Part shown: in pieces, positions 44,479 to 55,815 of the stretch
Layout of the letters: the number at the start of each line of letters is the position of its first letter
Numbering within the stretch: position 1 is the first letter of the stretch
Source: Stachybotrys elegans
Taxonomy: Eukaryota; Ascomycota; Sordariomycetes; Hypocreales; Stachybotryaceae
Length of the DNA: 64,000 nt
Reading direction: 5' to 3'
Assembly (NCBI GenBank): GCA_020746835.1
Contig: JAGPNK010000001.1
Span: 4,588,001 to 4,652,000 of the forward strand
Notes under the pieces: model-generated
What the model saw: only the letters and a program-made list of their open reading frames with translations
Told to the model about the DNA's origin: nothing
The model's database searches: none
Translations under genes and position numbers: made by a program

Positions 44479-44694
44479 AAGACAAAGGTCATGTACGTAT
44501 TTTAGATATACAACGAGAATAGAAGGTCGCTATATAGAGAGGGCGGAGTGCCTGTAATTATACATGTATGAATGAGATGTGAAGATGGCATGATAGATGC
44601 GCGGCCCATGGTTTGGTGCCTGTAAGTGAAGAATTGTAACTGTACCCCCAATGCAGATGTAGATGATGATGTGCTTTTTACCCAACTCCAATGC
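44479..44694. other. Convergent 3' intergenic segment
   Basis: 216 bp, AT-rich; 3' UTRs of the hydrolase (+) and the ABC transporter (-) must lie close or overlap. Confidence 0.5.
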
Positions 44695-47600
44695 CTATCT
44701 ATCGAGAGCCTGGCTTTGACACTGTTACACAGAAAGAGTTAGCACATGTCCAAATGATTGGTCCCTAGACTCGCTTACCATTTGCCAATATACACCGCGC
44801 TTCTTCAACAGCTCAGCGTGGTTCCCCTTCTCCAGAACAGCCCCGTCTCCAAGTACGAAGATGACGTCGGCGTTCTGCACAGTAGCCAGACGATGGGCCA
44901 CGACAACCATAGTTCGGCCCTTGCCTGCGCGCTCAAAGGCCGCCTGGACGAGCTTCTCGCTCTCCGAGTCGAGGGAGCTCGTGGCCTCGTCGAGCAGGAG
45001 GATGTTGGGGTCGCGGATAAGGGCACGGGCGATGGCGACGCGCTGCTTTTGTCCGCCCGAGAGCGAGACGCCGCGGGAGCCTATGTTGGTGTTGTAGCCG
45101 TCGGGCAGGGAGACAATGAAGTCGTGGATGGAGGCGTCACGGCATGCTTGGTAGAGCTGCTCGTCTGTGGCCTGAGATGCGCGGTCGCCGAGGAGGATGT
45201 TTTCTCGGATGGTGCCTGGGATCAGGTTTAATTCCATGGTTCAGGTCACTGTTGGTCTGTCAAGACGTACCTTGGAAGAGCGTTGGCTCCTGGGCGACGA
45301 GGGATAGATGTCTTCGGTAGGCAAAGAGGTTCATCTCGCTGATGTCCTTGCCGTTGCACAAAATACGGCCCTTATCCAGGTCATAAAACCTAATCGTCTG
45401 TCAGAAAGTGACCCAGCAGTGATATTCCATTCCTACTTACCTCTCCAAGAGTGCGATGATGCTGGTCTTACCACATCCAGACGCACCCACCAAGGCAGCG
45501 AACTGACCCTTCTCGATGGTGAGGTTGAGGCCCTGAAAGACGGGTGTGTCGCGGGAGGGATACTTGAAGTGCACGTTCTGCAGCTCAATCTTGGCTCCGC
45601 CTTGTACATCCGGGATCTGCTCCGTGTTCTCGAGGTCGTCCCTGAGACGACTCTCGCGCATGTTGAGGATGCGGTTGGAAGCAGCCGTGGCCTGCGCGGC
45701 GTTGGGCCCGAAACCAAGACCCTGGCCCGCGGCTTCGCTCGCGTTCATAATCGCCATCATGATGACGAAAAAGTTGATGACCTGGTACTCCCCTCTTGCG
45801 AGCAGGCGGCCGCCGTACCAAAACAGCAGCGCCTGGCAGGCCATGTTGACACTGTCGGCGAAGCCAAACAGCAGGCTCACCCAGCGGGCCTTTCTGAAGG
45901 CGTCATGGACGTGCTTGCGGCAGAGCTTGTCAAAGCGGTCGCAGATCTGGTCCTCCATGGTCAGGGACGTGACGGTGCGGAAGGCGCCGATGGACTCGGA
46001 TGCGAACTTGGAGCTCTCGGCAAAGACCTCGTTGTTCATCTTCTCAAATTGGATCTCGTACTTGAAGCGCCAGTAGGACGTGCCGACGGTGATGGGTAGG
46101 ACAACAGCGGTGGCGACGAGGGACAGCCGCCAGCCGAAGCAGAAGGCGATGATGATGGACCCGGCGAGGTTGAAGATCGCAATATAGACGCTGGCCATGT
46201 TGGTGCCCATGAGCTCCTCGAGCTGATGGGGGTCTGCGGATGCGCGCGACGTCATGGTTCCGTGGGAGTGGTCCTCGTCGTCGAAGAAGGACGTCTTCTG
46301 GTAGAGGATGGACTCGAAGTACTCCTGCTGGTACTTGGCCTTGACGACGCTCGACATGGCCGTGGCGGAGGAGAAGGAGAGGAAGTAGGCGAGACCCACG
46401 CCAACGGCGAGGACGAACCACATGAGGCCGTAGAACTCGGACTCGTCCCGCAGCCTGCCGGGGAACTCCGAGTAGCGCGTGAAGATGTCGATGACTGTGG
46501 CAAAGAGCCATGCCTGCAGTGGCGTGGCAGCGCCAGCGCAGGCGCAGAAGATGATGGTCAGCACGCTCAGGTACGCGTGGCTCTTTGTCTCATAGACGAG
46601 CCTGCCGAAGCTCGAGAGGATGCTGCGAGACTTTGCCTCGTCGGACTGCGCCGCGGCCTCGTGCTCCGACTTTGCGCGGCTCTTTTCGCGGTCCAGAGAA
46701 GTAGGCTCGTCATCGTTGCCGTCAATGCTCTCCTCCCTGTCATCCGAGGGCTCGCCGAGCGAAAGGGACTGCGCGTTGACAAGAGCAGCGTAGACGCCCC
46801 CTTCGACGGCGATGAGGCTCTCGTGGTTGCCCGTCTCGACAACCTTGCCCTTCTTGAGGACAATGATGCGGTCAGCCTTTTTGATGGTGGAGAGGCGGTG
46901 CGCAATGGTGATGGTGGTGCGGTTCTGGGCGACGCGGTCGAGCGCGGCTTGCACGATGCGCTCGCCCCGGACGTCGATGGCGCTCGTGGCCTCGTCAAGG
47001 ATCAGAATCTTGGGCTTGCGGACAATGGAGCGCGCAATGGCGATGCGTTGGCGCTGGCCGCCAGACAGTCTTGCTCCGCTATCGCCTACCAAGGTATCAT
47101 AGCCCTAGTCTTGTCAGCTGGCATACACTATATACGAGGCAGAAATACTCACCTTGGGAAGCTTGTCGATGAACTCGTCGGCAAAGGCCTCGGCACATGC
47201 CTCCTTTACAAGCTCTCTCTTCTTTTCTTCTGGTTCGTTCTCCCACTCGGAGCCGATAAGCCCGCGAGCCACGTTGGTGAAGATGGTTTCATTGAAGAGA
47301 AAGGGCTCCTGTTGGACAAGGCCAATCTGAGATCGCCACCATTTCAGGTCAATTTCCTTGAGAAGATGGCCAGAGGTAGAGACGGTTCCGCCCAGCTTGA
47401 CGGGGGGTCCTGTTTCCTCTGGCGCGGCATCTGCCTCATCCTTGTCGGCCTCGGGTTCGCTCTCCTCTTCCTCCCCGTCTTTCTTTTTCTTCTTCTTATC
47501 CTTCTTTTTCTCCACTGCCTTCTCAATGACGTGCTGCTCGTCGAGGGTATACCATCGTTCAATGAGACCAACAATGGTACTCTTACCGGAGCCCGAGGGA

Positions 47601-49339
47601 CCAACAATTGCCGTGATCTTGCCAGCCTCGATGCGCAGGTCAAGCTCGTCGAGAATCTTAACATGAGGTCGGCTGGGATAGGCAAAGGTGACGTTTTCGA
47701 AGACGATGTCCTCGGTAGCAGAGACATCGGGATCCTTGAGATGACCCTTGTCCGGCAGAGGGGCGTCGATGACGGTGAAGAACTGGCAAGCAGCGACGGT
47801 GGCTTTGCTGATGGCCAGGAGGGGAGTCGAGGTACGTTCCAGGGAGAAGACGCAAATCATGACGGAGAGCAGAACACTTGCATGATCAGCAGAGTCATCT
47901 TGGTGGCCATGACATATCACTTACACAATGATGTCGCCAATTCCATTAGCCCTGCCTGCCAGGTACATTCTTATTCCATACCAAAATGCAAGGGCAAAAG
48001 AAGCATATATAGAGAAGAACTAATACGACGTGAGCAGTGAAGTGGTAGGATCGAAGGCATAGATTACTCACCACAAAGCCGAATTGTAGGGAGATGAGGG
48101 GAGAGATGAAGCGCGCGTGCTTGGCAGACTCTCGGACATAGCCAGAGTACTTTTGGGCCATGCTGGACTCGGCACCACAAGCTGCAATCATACGAATGCT
48201 TGCCAGAGTCTCGCTGGCCACGGCCGTCGCCTTGGCGTCACTCTGTGGAGGAGTTAGCGAGGCCTATATAATCCAATGGAATGGCTCGAGGCCAAACGAA
48301 CCTTGGTGAGGCGGCCATTGCCGGCGACAATGAGGGGAAGCAAGACTCCGACGGTAAGGAGGATAAAGAAGAGTGCCGAGGATGTGACGAGGGTGAGCTC
48401 CCAGCTATAGGTGAAGGCGATGACGACGGCTCCGATCAGGGTCGACATGTACTCGAGAAAGACACCCAGCTTCTCGGAAATACCCAGCTGGAGGGTGTTG
48501 CTGGTGGTGGTGATGGTTCCGGTGGCGTAGCCAGGCGGCATCGAGTCCAGCACATGGACGCTTTGCTGGAGAAGGCGCTGTAGGTAATGCAGTCGGATGG
48601 CAGCCGAAAGCCTGATACCGATCATGCGGAAGCAAATCTGCCTCTTATCAATACACAATTCTCTGTCATATGCCGGTGGGGTATACCTTGTTGATGTAGT
48701 TGAGAAACCACCGACCAAGAAAGAGACCAAACATGTACAGTCTGGGTACCGTCAGAGACGCGATCAACCGGTCAACAATGGATGTTGGATCCTATACTTA
48801 CGCTAGCCGTGATACGGTATCTTCGAAGTTGGACCTGGCGGCATTGAAGCCATCTGGGCTGGTGAAGCTGCTGAACTCGTCGACAAAGGAGCCTAAAGGC
48901 GCAAGCATGCATCAGAACGACATCAACGTCACTCGCGGGCATCTCCAGCTACTCACCGAAGACGACGTTCATAAGGGGTAGGGTGATGCCGGCGCCGATG
49001 GAGGCGAAGAAGCCAGCGACGTATGCGACCAGATCCCACTTGGAGGCATATCGAAAGACGCGCTGCACGAGCGTAAGCTCTACCAAACATACAGGCCCAT
49101 ACACACATGATACACGGGTGTAGCTCGGGGCATTGAAGGGACGAACGAACCATGTAGTCATTGAAGTCTGCCGTCCGCTCCGGCCTGCGCTTCGCCTCGG
49201 GAGCAGCGGCGTCTTCGGTGCTCTCCACGGCGGCGGGGCTCTTCTCCCCCTGGGCCGCCTCGGCCGCAGAGCTGGGGGCATTCGACATCTCGGGCGAGTC
49301 GCTGCCCGCGACACGCGGCTGTTGCTTCTCGTCACTCAT
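44695..49339 (-). CDS. Full-size ABCB multidrug exporter (MDR/Pmd1 type)
   Basis: TMD1-NBD1-TMD2-NBD2 exporter, 1337 residues. Twelve exons: 49151-49339, 48957-49062, 48802-48892, 48687-48741, 48302-48637, 48072-48242, 47925-48019, 47153-47876, 45441-47104, 45271-45389, 44779-45215 and 44695-44721. NBD1 has Walker [10 protein letters not shown] (about 438), signature [14 protein letters not shown], Walker [13 protein letters not shown] and H-loop AHRLST. NBD2 has [35 protein letters not shown] and AHRLAT. Both sites look catalytically complete. NBD1 carries an unusual Lys/Glu/Asp-rich insert of about 55 residues between Walker A and the Q-loop. The last exon codes only eight residues, ending CQSQALDR. 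The family exports hydrophobic drugs, toxins or peptides across the plasma membrane. Neighbouring hydrolase and regulator suggest, without proving, a shared detoxification or secretion role. Confidence 0.94.
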
Positions 49340-52300
49340 GGCTATGTCTCAGCGTGACGAGGCCATGGAGCGCGTGAGGTTTCTGTGTGTGGATGGGAGA
49401 AGTTGGTTCCTACAGACAGACAAGAGAGAAAAGTATGGCTCCCACGGAATGGTCATGTTATTTTTAATTGTCTGCCGAATCGTACCCTTGTTCACGCGGC
49501 GACATTCTGAAGGGGAAATGGCAGCCTGTGCTTCTTGGCTCCTGATGGCGCTGCATAGCGCTTTAGGAGGAGCGTCAGCAGGGCCCCGGGTACTGTAGCA
49601 GTCTAGTCCGTCACCATGGGCAGTACCATGTGTGTACTTGTAGCGGAAGAGCAGGCCTTGGTGTGTCATACTGTCATAGATCTGGTTTGGAGGTACTTCG
49701 GTTGTACCTGCGCCAGGGGCTGCAATGGCAGCCTTGGGAAGAAGAGAGGACTGAGGAAGGTGGGATTAGGCAGCGCTTTTCATGTTCTGTCAGTTCGACG
49801 TATCATGTACATGCTAGCCGCGTCAATTCTAATTCAGCCTGCAAGCCATTGTCGTGATCTCAATGTACAGCTGTGGATTGTTGATGCAGCTAGTGCAGGC
49901 AGCAAGAAAAGGGTCCATGTCCACACCATCGTCCCATAGGATCGCTTGTTAGTGCGGTTCAAGCTTAAGTTAATGACGGGCATCTAAACTCTTTGGGGAG
50001 TCGTCGATGCTTCGAGGGATAAATTAAAGGTGACGTGGTTAGGTGATGACTCATCAGCTGAGCATGTCCATGCAGGAGGCATGAGTACATTAACCTATTG
50101 TGCAATCTAGGAGGTTCTATGGAGTAAAAAGTTGCCATTAAATATCCGTCTCATGATGAGACAAATTAGAAGGAAGCTCCCTATGACATGCTCCAGGGTA
50201 GGCAGCATCAATACATGCAATCGAGATAATGGTTATTGGATGTTGACCAAATCGAATATGAATCAACTTGAATATACATATATAATCTCTGAGACGTCAT
50301 GATTATGCTGGTGATAGCCTCATCAACTCTTTTCATCGTCATTCATCCCATCTGACAACTCCCCTTCAACTTTGGTGGAAGCTGAGCGGACGTATCAGAG
50401 GACGCCATCCTGCTCACGTCAGCATCAATCGGGCGTTTGCAGTCTCCCGAGACCCCGAACTCGCCCAGTCCCAACTTGTCCAAATCCACCACTCAACTCC
50501 AAACCTCCGAAGTACATACTCCGTACTTTAGCTGAAGCTGCCAGCTGTCTCCGAGTCGCTGGTTCGAGGAGTCTGGGGAATGCCGCTCCGAAGCGCATAG
50601 GAAATAAAAGGGGACACGCCCCAAGACAACATTGTCTCAACGCAGCTCCTCGTTGTGCACCTTTATTTTATTTTCCTCTTTTCCTTCCCCCAAAGGACCA
50701 GCTGTGTCTGGGGAAGCATCGAAACGTCGAAACATTGAAACAAATCGAGAAACCTCAGCCCGTCCCTCAGCGTTCTCTCATTGGCTGGTCGTCCTGACCT
50801 GACCACTGAGTGCGACACCGGCAAGGATACGGGCACACACACGATCCGTCATTTATCGCACGCGGGCGGGCTCTGATCTACCCGCACGTGCCATCATGTA
50901 ACCATGGTTCAGTCAAAAGCCACCAGACTAAAAAAGAAACCGTGCACTTCATCTTTGGTCCAATGAAACTTCATCTAAACTTTGGCAGGTCGCGGCTCAA
51001 CGACAGTCGATGAACGACATCAATGACATAGCAGATTGGCACCAATTGTTCGTGTCAGCGCCCCCTTGTCTTATGCTGTCACAGATCCATGAACATCCCG
51101 AAGCCATCTTAAGCGAAGACGCAAAAGAACCCCCGGGACGGGCCACACGTCAAAAATGCCCGTCTCGACCAAGCCTTGGCCCACGAGATGCCAATGTGTG
51201 TAAGACGCCATGCCATGCCATGCCCATCCGTCGGGTCTCGACAGCAGCATGCGCCTGCATCACCAGGGTCGTCACATTGTCTGAGCGAGCAACAACTTCT
51301 CCTCAACAAATCTCAAGGTCACCAGACCAACACGCCTGTCCCCTCTTGGACCGGATAAATCCCAAGCTTCCCAAACCAGAGCTGCGCTCCCCAACCCATG
51401 CGTCTCCACGACAAAAGCAACATCGTGACGTCCCGTGTCCCTCTTTGCCTCCTGATCCAGCTCTCTGACGAGAGCCCAATCGCCAAGCTCAAATCCCCGC
51501 CCCCAGCTCTGTCTGAACTCACGGCACCGCCGATGATCCCTTCTCAAACAGCCACGAGCACACGAAAACGCCCCGCGGAGAAGACGTATCTCTCCATGTC
51601 CCCCCTCCCCATCGCTCGTGTTTCATCCACGCCACGTTTTCCATCTGTGGATAAAGAAAGAAATGATCAGTGACAAGGCAGAGCTCGCGAAGGAGGCCCC
51701 CATCGGTACTTGGAGCTCTGCTTGATCATCATACGTGGCTCCAATATGCCGTCTGCTCCACGATATTCGTCCGATGTCTGAGCCCAACGACCCCAATGCC
51801 AACGCTCAGACACGACAAGGAACCGCTTCACATCTTACACGCACACAAACCACAAGCACGTTTGCTTAGCCCCCCGTTTCCCGGCCAATTCCCGTCCCTG
51901 TGTGGCCCGGCTCTCGAGTGGCTTTCGGAGTGAGGGGGACTTTACAAGGGTTGCAAGGCAAATGAGAAGAAAACCGTTGCTGAGAAACACCATGCATTGA
52001 ACCAGATGCAGACCGAGGGAGACAGGGGTTGCTGTCTGCACACAATCAACCGGTTACACTGCATCAGTCCATCGTCCTGGTCGTGTCCTATCACAGCACA
52101 CAAACGAGCCGTCTTTACCTCTTAGGTCTTTACATCTTCTCTTTTTGGTCTGCACCTCCTCTTTGCCCCCCCTCCCCCTCTCTCCGTCTCTCACTCCGGC
52201 ATCGTCCTGCTAAATGCGCGCGAGCCGTATCGAGTAGCCAAAGCCAAAGAGGGAGGAGGGATGGCCCGCTGGCTTCTCGGCAGACAGGTGGCATCAGAAC

Positions 52301-54055
52301 CCACGGACACCCTTTTGACAGCCTCGACCAAGAAACAGAGAGGAGAACTAGCAGGGTGCAGTGGCCAAACGCTCGTGCGCTCTCCACTCGCTACCAAAAA
52401 AGCAACTTCAACACGCACGAAACCACCAGGCATCATAATCCTAACGCACAAACGCACACGCAAATTTACAATTGCCCACATCGCGGTTCCAGCAAGTCTC
52501 TTTCCGCCCCTTGCCTCTCTTTCTCTCTTCTCACTTGCTCCCCCGTTTTTTTCATGTTGCTTCTTCGCGACCGGGGGGTCCCGCCGCTTTGACCTCCTCG
52601 GCCGCCCGCCCGCACAACCTCTGTCCGGTTAATTAGGCGAGAAAAAAGTTGTGAGCGAGACGCACCATGCTCTCTTGTCGCTACTGCATGCAGGTCCCGA
52701 TGGCACAGAACCGATTGACATCTCCCCCCTCTTTCCATCCTGACTTCCTATTGGTCGCAAACGCAAACGACCGCTCTGCCTCACGAGGGCCTCGAACCCC
52801 TTCCTAGAGTTTGAGGAACTATGGAGACTTTGACTGACAGGAGAAGGCCATGAACCCCAAAGGACTTCCCACCAGTGTTTCTCCTCTCTCTCTCTCCCCT
52901 TACCCTCTTTGGCATGACAGATGTCATCGCCTTCCCCCGTGTCTTAGCCTTCTAGCCAGCTCCTAGCCACTCGAGCCGTCCTTTGGGCTCAGGGCCTCCG
53001 GCATCGTGAGCCTCGCCCACGGCTCTTGTGCATTAGGGCGGGCTCAAAGCTCAAAGCGTTGCTGGGACGGGATCCCGACCAGGGAAGCCCTGCCCAGCCC
53101 AATCTCCCACGGCATCCTCAAGTCATGGTTCGCGGTATTGTTCAACCTGGTAGGCGGGTTCAAAGCGTTGAGCTGCCCGTAAATTTCCCCGGTCCCCTGC
53201 TCCCAACCCCTGCTTCGCGAGGCCGATTGCGATTCCACGTTGGTTGCTACCCTGCCGACCTGCGTCTCTCGTCACGCTTGTCACTTGTCACCCACCTCCA
53301 TTCACACAAGTTTTCGATGGTATAATATCCGTTGCCCTGGGCTGTTGCCACTTTGATTCTTCTTCTCGTCCTGTCAGGCTGTCCTGCTTCAAGCGTGCTC
53401 GTCTTGCTATCTAATCTTGGTCCACCGGCCCACACGAGTGTTGCATATAATTCTTTCGTCCGCAACTGCATCTCCGTCGTCGCCTGGTTTGCTCTTCTCA
53501 AAATTCTTTTCCTTACGACGAACCGATCAAGTTCGATATTGTGTGTCGATCTGCCGCAGCATCCTCCAAGCGCGTTAATATTCCGGCCCTTAACAAAAAA
53601 AAGTCACCAGACCGCTCCATTGTCAACGGTTGACTCCGTCCTCCACATAGGCCCTCTTCTGTCTATCTATCAACGGCATTTGCCATCTCGCTGAGACGCC
53701 TCGTTCAGCTTGATTCTGCCAGGCCCACCTTGCTACATCCTCCTCCCCCTTCTACGCTGCGCACCCGAAACACCTTTCTGCCCTATCATTCCACCGGCCC
53801 CATCACGACATCTCCCGGCTGTCACTTTTGAGCCCTGGGCAAATCCTACTGGAGACGTCAAATCTCTTTCCCCACGGCACTGTCAAAGCGGGAAGCGGGT
53901 TAATGCCTCCTTCACTGACACGCGAATTGTCAAACTAATCCTCGCCACGAGGCCTGTTGTCCTGTCATCTGTCATATAAGACCCTTCCTTCGTCCAGTGA
54001 TCTCCCCGGTCCAGGACTCTGTGGATCAGAGACTCATACACAAACACAACTCAAC
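49340..54055. other. 4.7-kb gene-free span
   Basis: The largest gap in the window, between the divergent ABC transporter (-) and the unknown protein gene (+). 49950-50330 is AT-richer. From about 50650 to 54050 there are repeated pyrimidine-rich stretches, including a CT run near 52881-52899, which read like an extended promoter or long leader on the plus strand. Open frames here are short, often lack ATG, and show no domains. A non-coding transcript or a regulatory array is possible but unsupported. Confidence 0.5.
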
Positions 54056-55118
54056 ATGGACCGATCATCTCTGTACTCGCCCACGAGGCCTATTCCCTCT
54101 ACATCCTTAGAGTGGAAGAAGCTGCTGGCTCGAGTGAAGCGAGAGTACATTGCAGCCAAGTACCAGGCTTGCTCGGCCCTGTGCCGGTCAACCCTCGATG
54201 CCGCCAAAGGATATGTAAGTCGACGACAACCCATGGCTCGCCATACTGCTCGCCAGAAACACCATGCTAACCCAAACCCAGGCCCAAGTTGAGCCAGCAT
54301 ATCTCATCTACCTGCACTTTTACGCTGCCAGCACCCTCGACATCCAGGCCCGCGCACTCCACCAGAACGCCGGGCCTCTGCGCATGAGAATGCTGCGCCA
54401 GGCCCGCGACCACTACCGCAACGCCTCCAAGCTCGCCTTCGCCGAGGAGGACGCCATGGCCCGCCCGCTGCACTGCTCCTGGCCCGTTCCCCCTTCACTA
54501 CACTCTCCAAGCAGCTCCGTGAGCTCCTGCTTCACCGAGCCCATGAGCGGCGGCTGGCGTACTCCCTCGCGCACATCCTCCACCAGCTCCCGCTCTCATA
54601 AGAGGTCTACCGGACGCAAGAAGAGCGTCACATTCTCCGACGACATTGCCGTCGAGTACCCCCTAGAGCCCTTGATCCGCCCCGACTCCCCCACGCTGGG
54701 CTTCGACGAGACCTTTGGACGCACCTCGCCCAGCCCCCTGTCCCCGGAGCCCATGATCCAGCCCTTGCAGCTCGGTCCCTCCTCCATCCTGCACTTCGAA
54801 GAGGCGGCGGACGAGTCCTCGGGCGAGGACGACCCCGTCTTCGCCGACGTCTTCACCCTCGACCGCTCCATCCACCGCTACTCCACCATCCTCTCTACCC
54901 TCTCCCGCCAAATCTCCTGCCATCTCGAGTCCATCCAGATCGAGATTGCTGCCGCGCAACAGTCTACCACCTCGCACATGCCGACGGAAGAGCTTCGCTC
55001 CCTGGAGCTGCGCACCCGCATAGCGCGACTGCGCGCCACGGGCTGGCAACGACGACGATTCGATGCCAAGCGCTACCAGATTCTATGCGAGACTGCCATG
55101 GCTGATCTGTATTCCTGA
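54056..55118 (+). CDS. Conserved-looking helical protein of unknown function
   Basis: 331 residues from exons 54056-54214 and 54282-55118, with canonical GTAAGT donor and a CTAAC branch site. The N-terminal 110 residues are alpha-helical with MIT/TPR-like spacing of aromatic and small residues (LEWKKLLARVKREYIAAKYQAC, then YLIYLHFYAASTLDIQARALHQ, then LRQARDHYRNASKLAF). The middle is Ser/Pro/Thr-rich with a KRSTGRKKSVTFSD motif resembling basophilic kinase sites. The C-terminus is again helical (LDRSIHRYSTILSTLSRQISCHLESIQ), ending in a basic helix. There is no signal peptide or membrane helix. I do not recognise a named family. A vesicle-associated or adaptor role is one guess from the MIT-like helices; nothing proves it. 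Confidence 0.75.
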
Positions 55119-55815
55119 TTTCTCGGGTACAGAAGTTGTTTTTTTAATTCATTTTCCCCCTTGTGGGAGGCAACATATATACCCCTTTGCGTTTTCAGTT
55201 GCTCCCATTTATTCTTGTTTACATTTCTAGCACGTATTCTTGTACTGCATACTTGGTCAAACGTTTGGTCCTTGTCTTTATCTGGGTTGTGTGGCATAAT
55301 GAATGTATGGTAACGGTAACGAGCAGTTGCTGGGCAATTCGCGTCCATGTCTGGTTGCATGATTCAACGGGTGTACTAGATTGCATCACAACCAAAAGCT
55401 GATGAGTTGGATTGATGGCATGTATAATAACGTCTTGACGATGTCAAAGAATACCAATATTTCACACCAAACCCTCCGACTGCTATCCTGTGACACAACA
55501 ACACCCATCTCGCATGTACGCTGGTTCGCAGAGTGAGTGAGCATCTAGGCTTACCACATACTGCGTTGCCATCCGAACCTATGCATGCAGTGCCCGCGGC
55601 CTGTACGCATGTTCCATACCCTGCCAAGCTTTTCCCTCTCATTGATCCTTGCCTACGCTACCTACTTTGATAAATGACCGGTCGAGTGGACCTAGCCACA
55701 AAGATGATGAAAGAAAGACTGAGAACAAACGCAGATGGCGACATGAAATTGAAGCACAATAGAACCCGGCCAAAAGACTCCATCTGGCGCACCATTCGAC
55801 GGTGAAACCTCTCCC
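55119..55815. other. Convergent 3' intergenic segment
   Basis: About 700 bp of AT-richer sequence containing the 3' UTR of the unknown gene (+) and of the CaM-kinase (-). No further signal recognised. Confidence 0.5.

Noticed and set aside
46226..48040. 604-codon plus-strand frame antisense to the ABC transporter
   Set aside because: Crosses several introns of the transporter and has no domain; shadow frame.
52760..52830. Possible minus-strand tRNA from a GGGGTTCGAGGCC B-box-like string
   Set aside because: No matching acceptor stem or D-arm can be folded at the expected distance.
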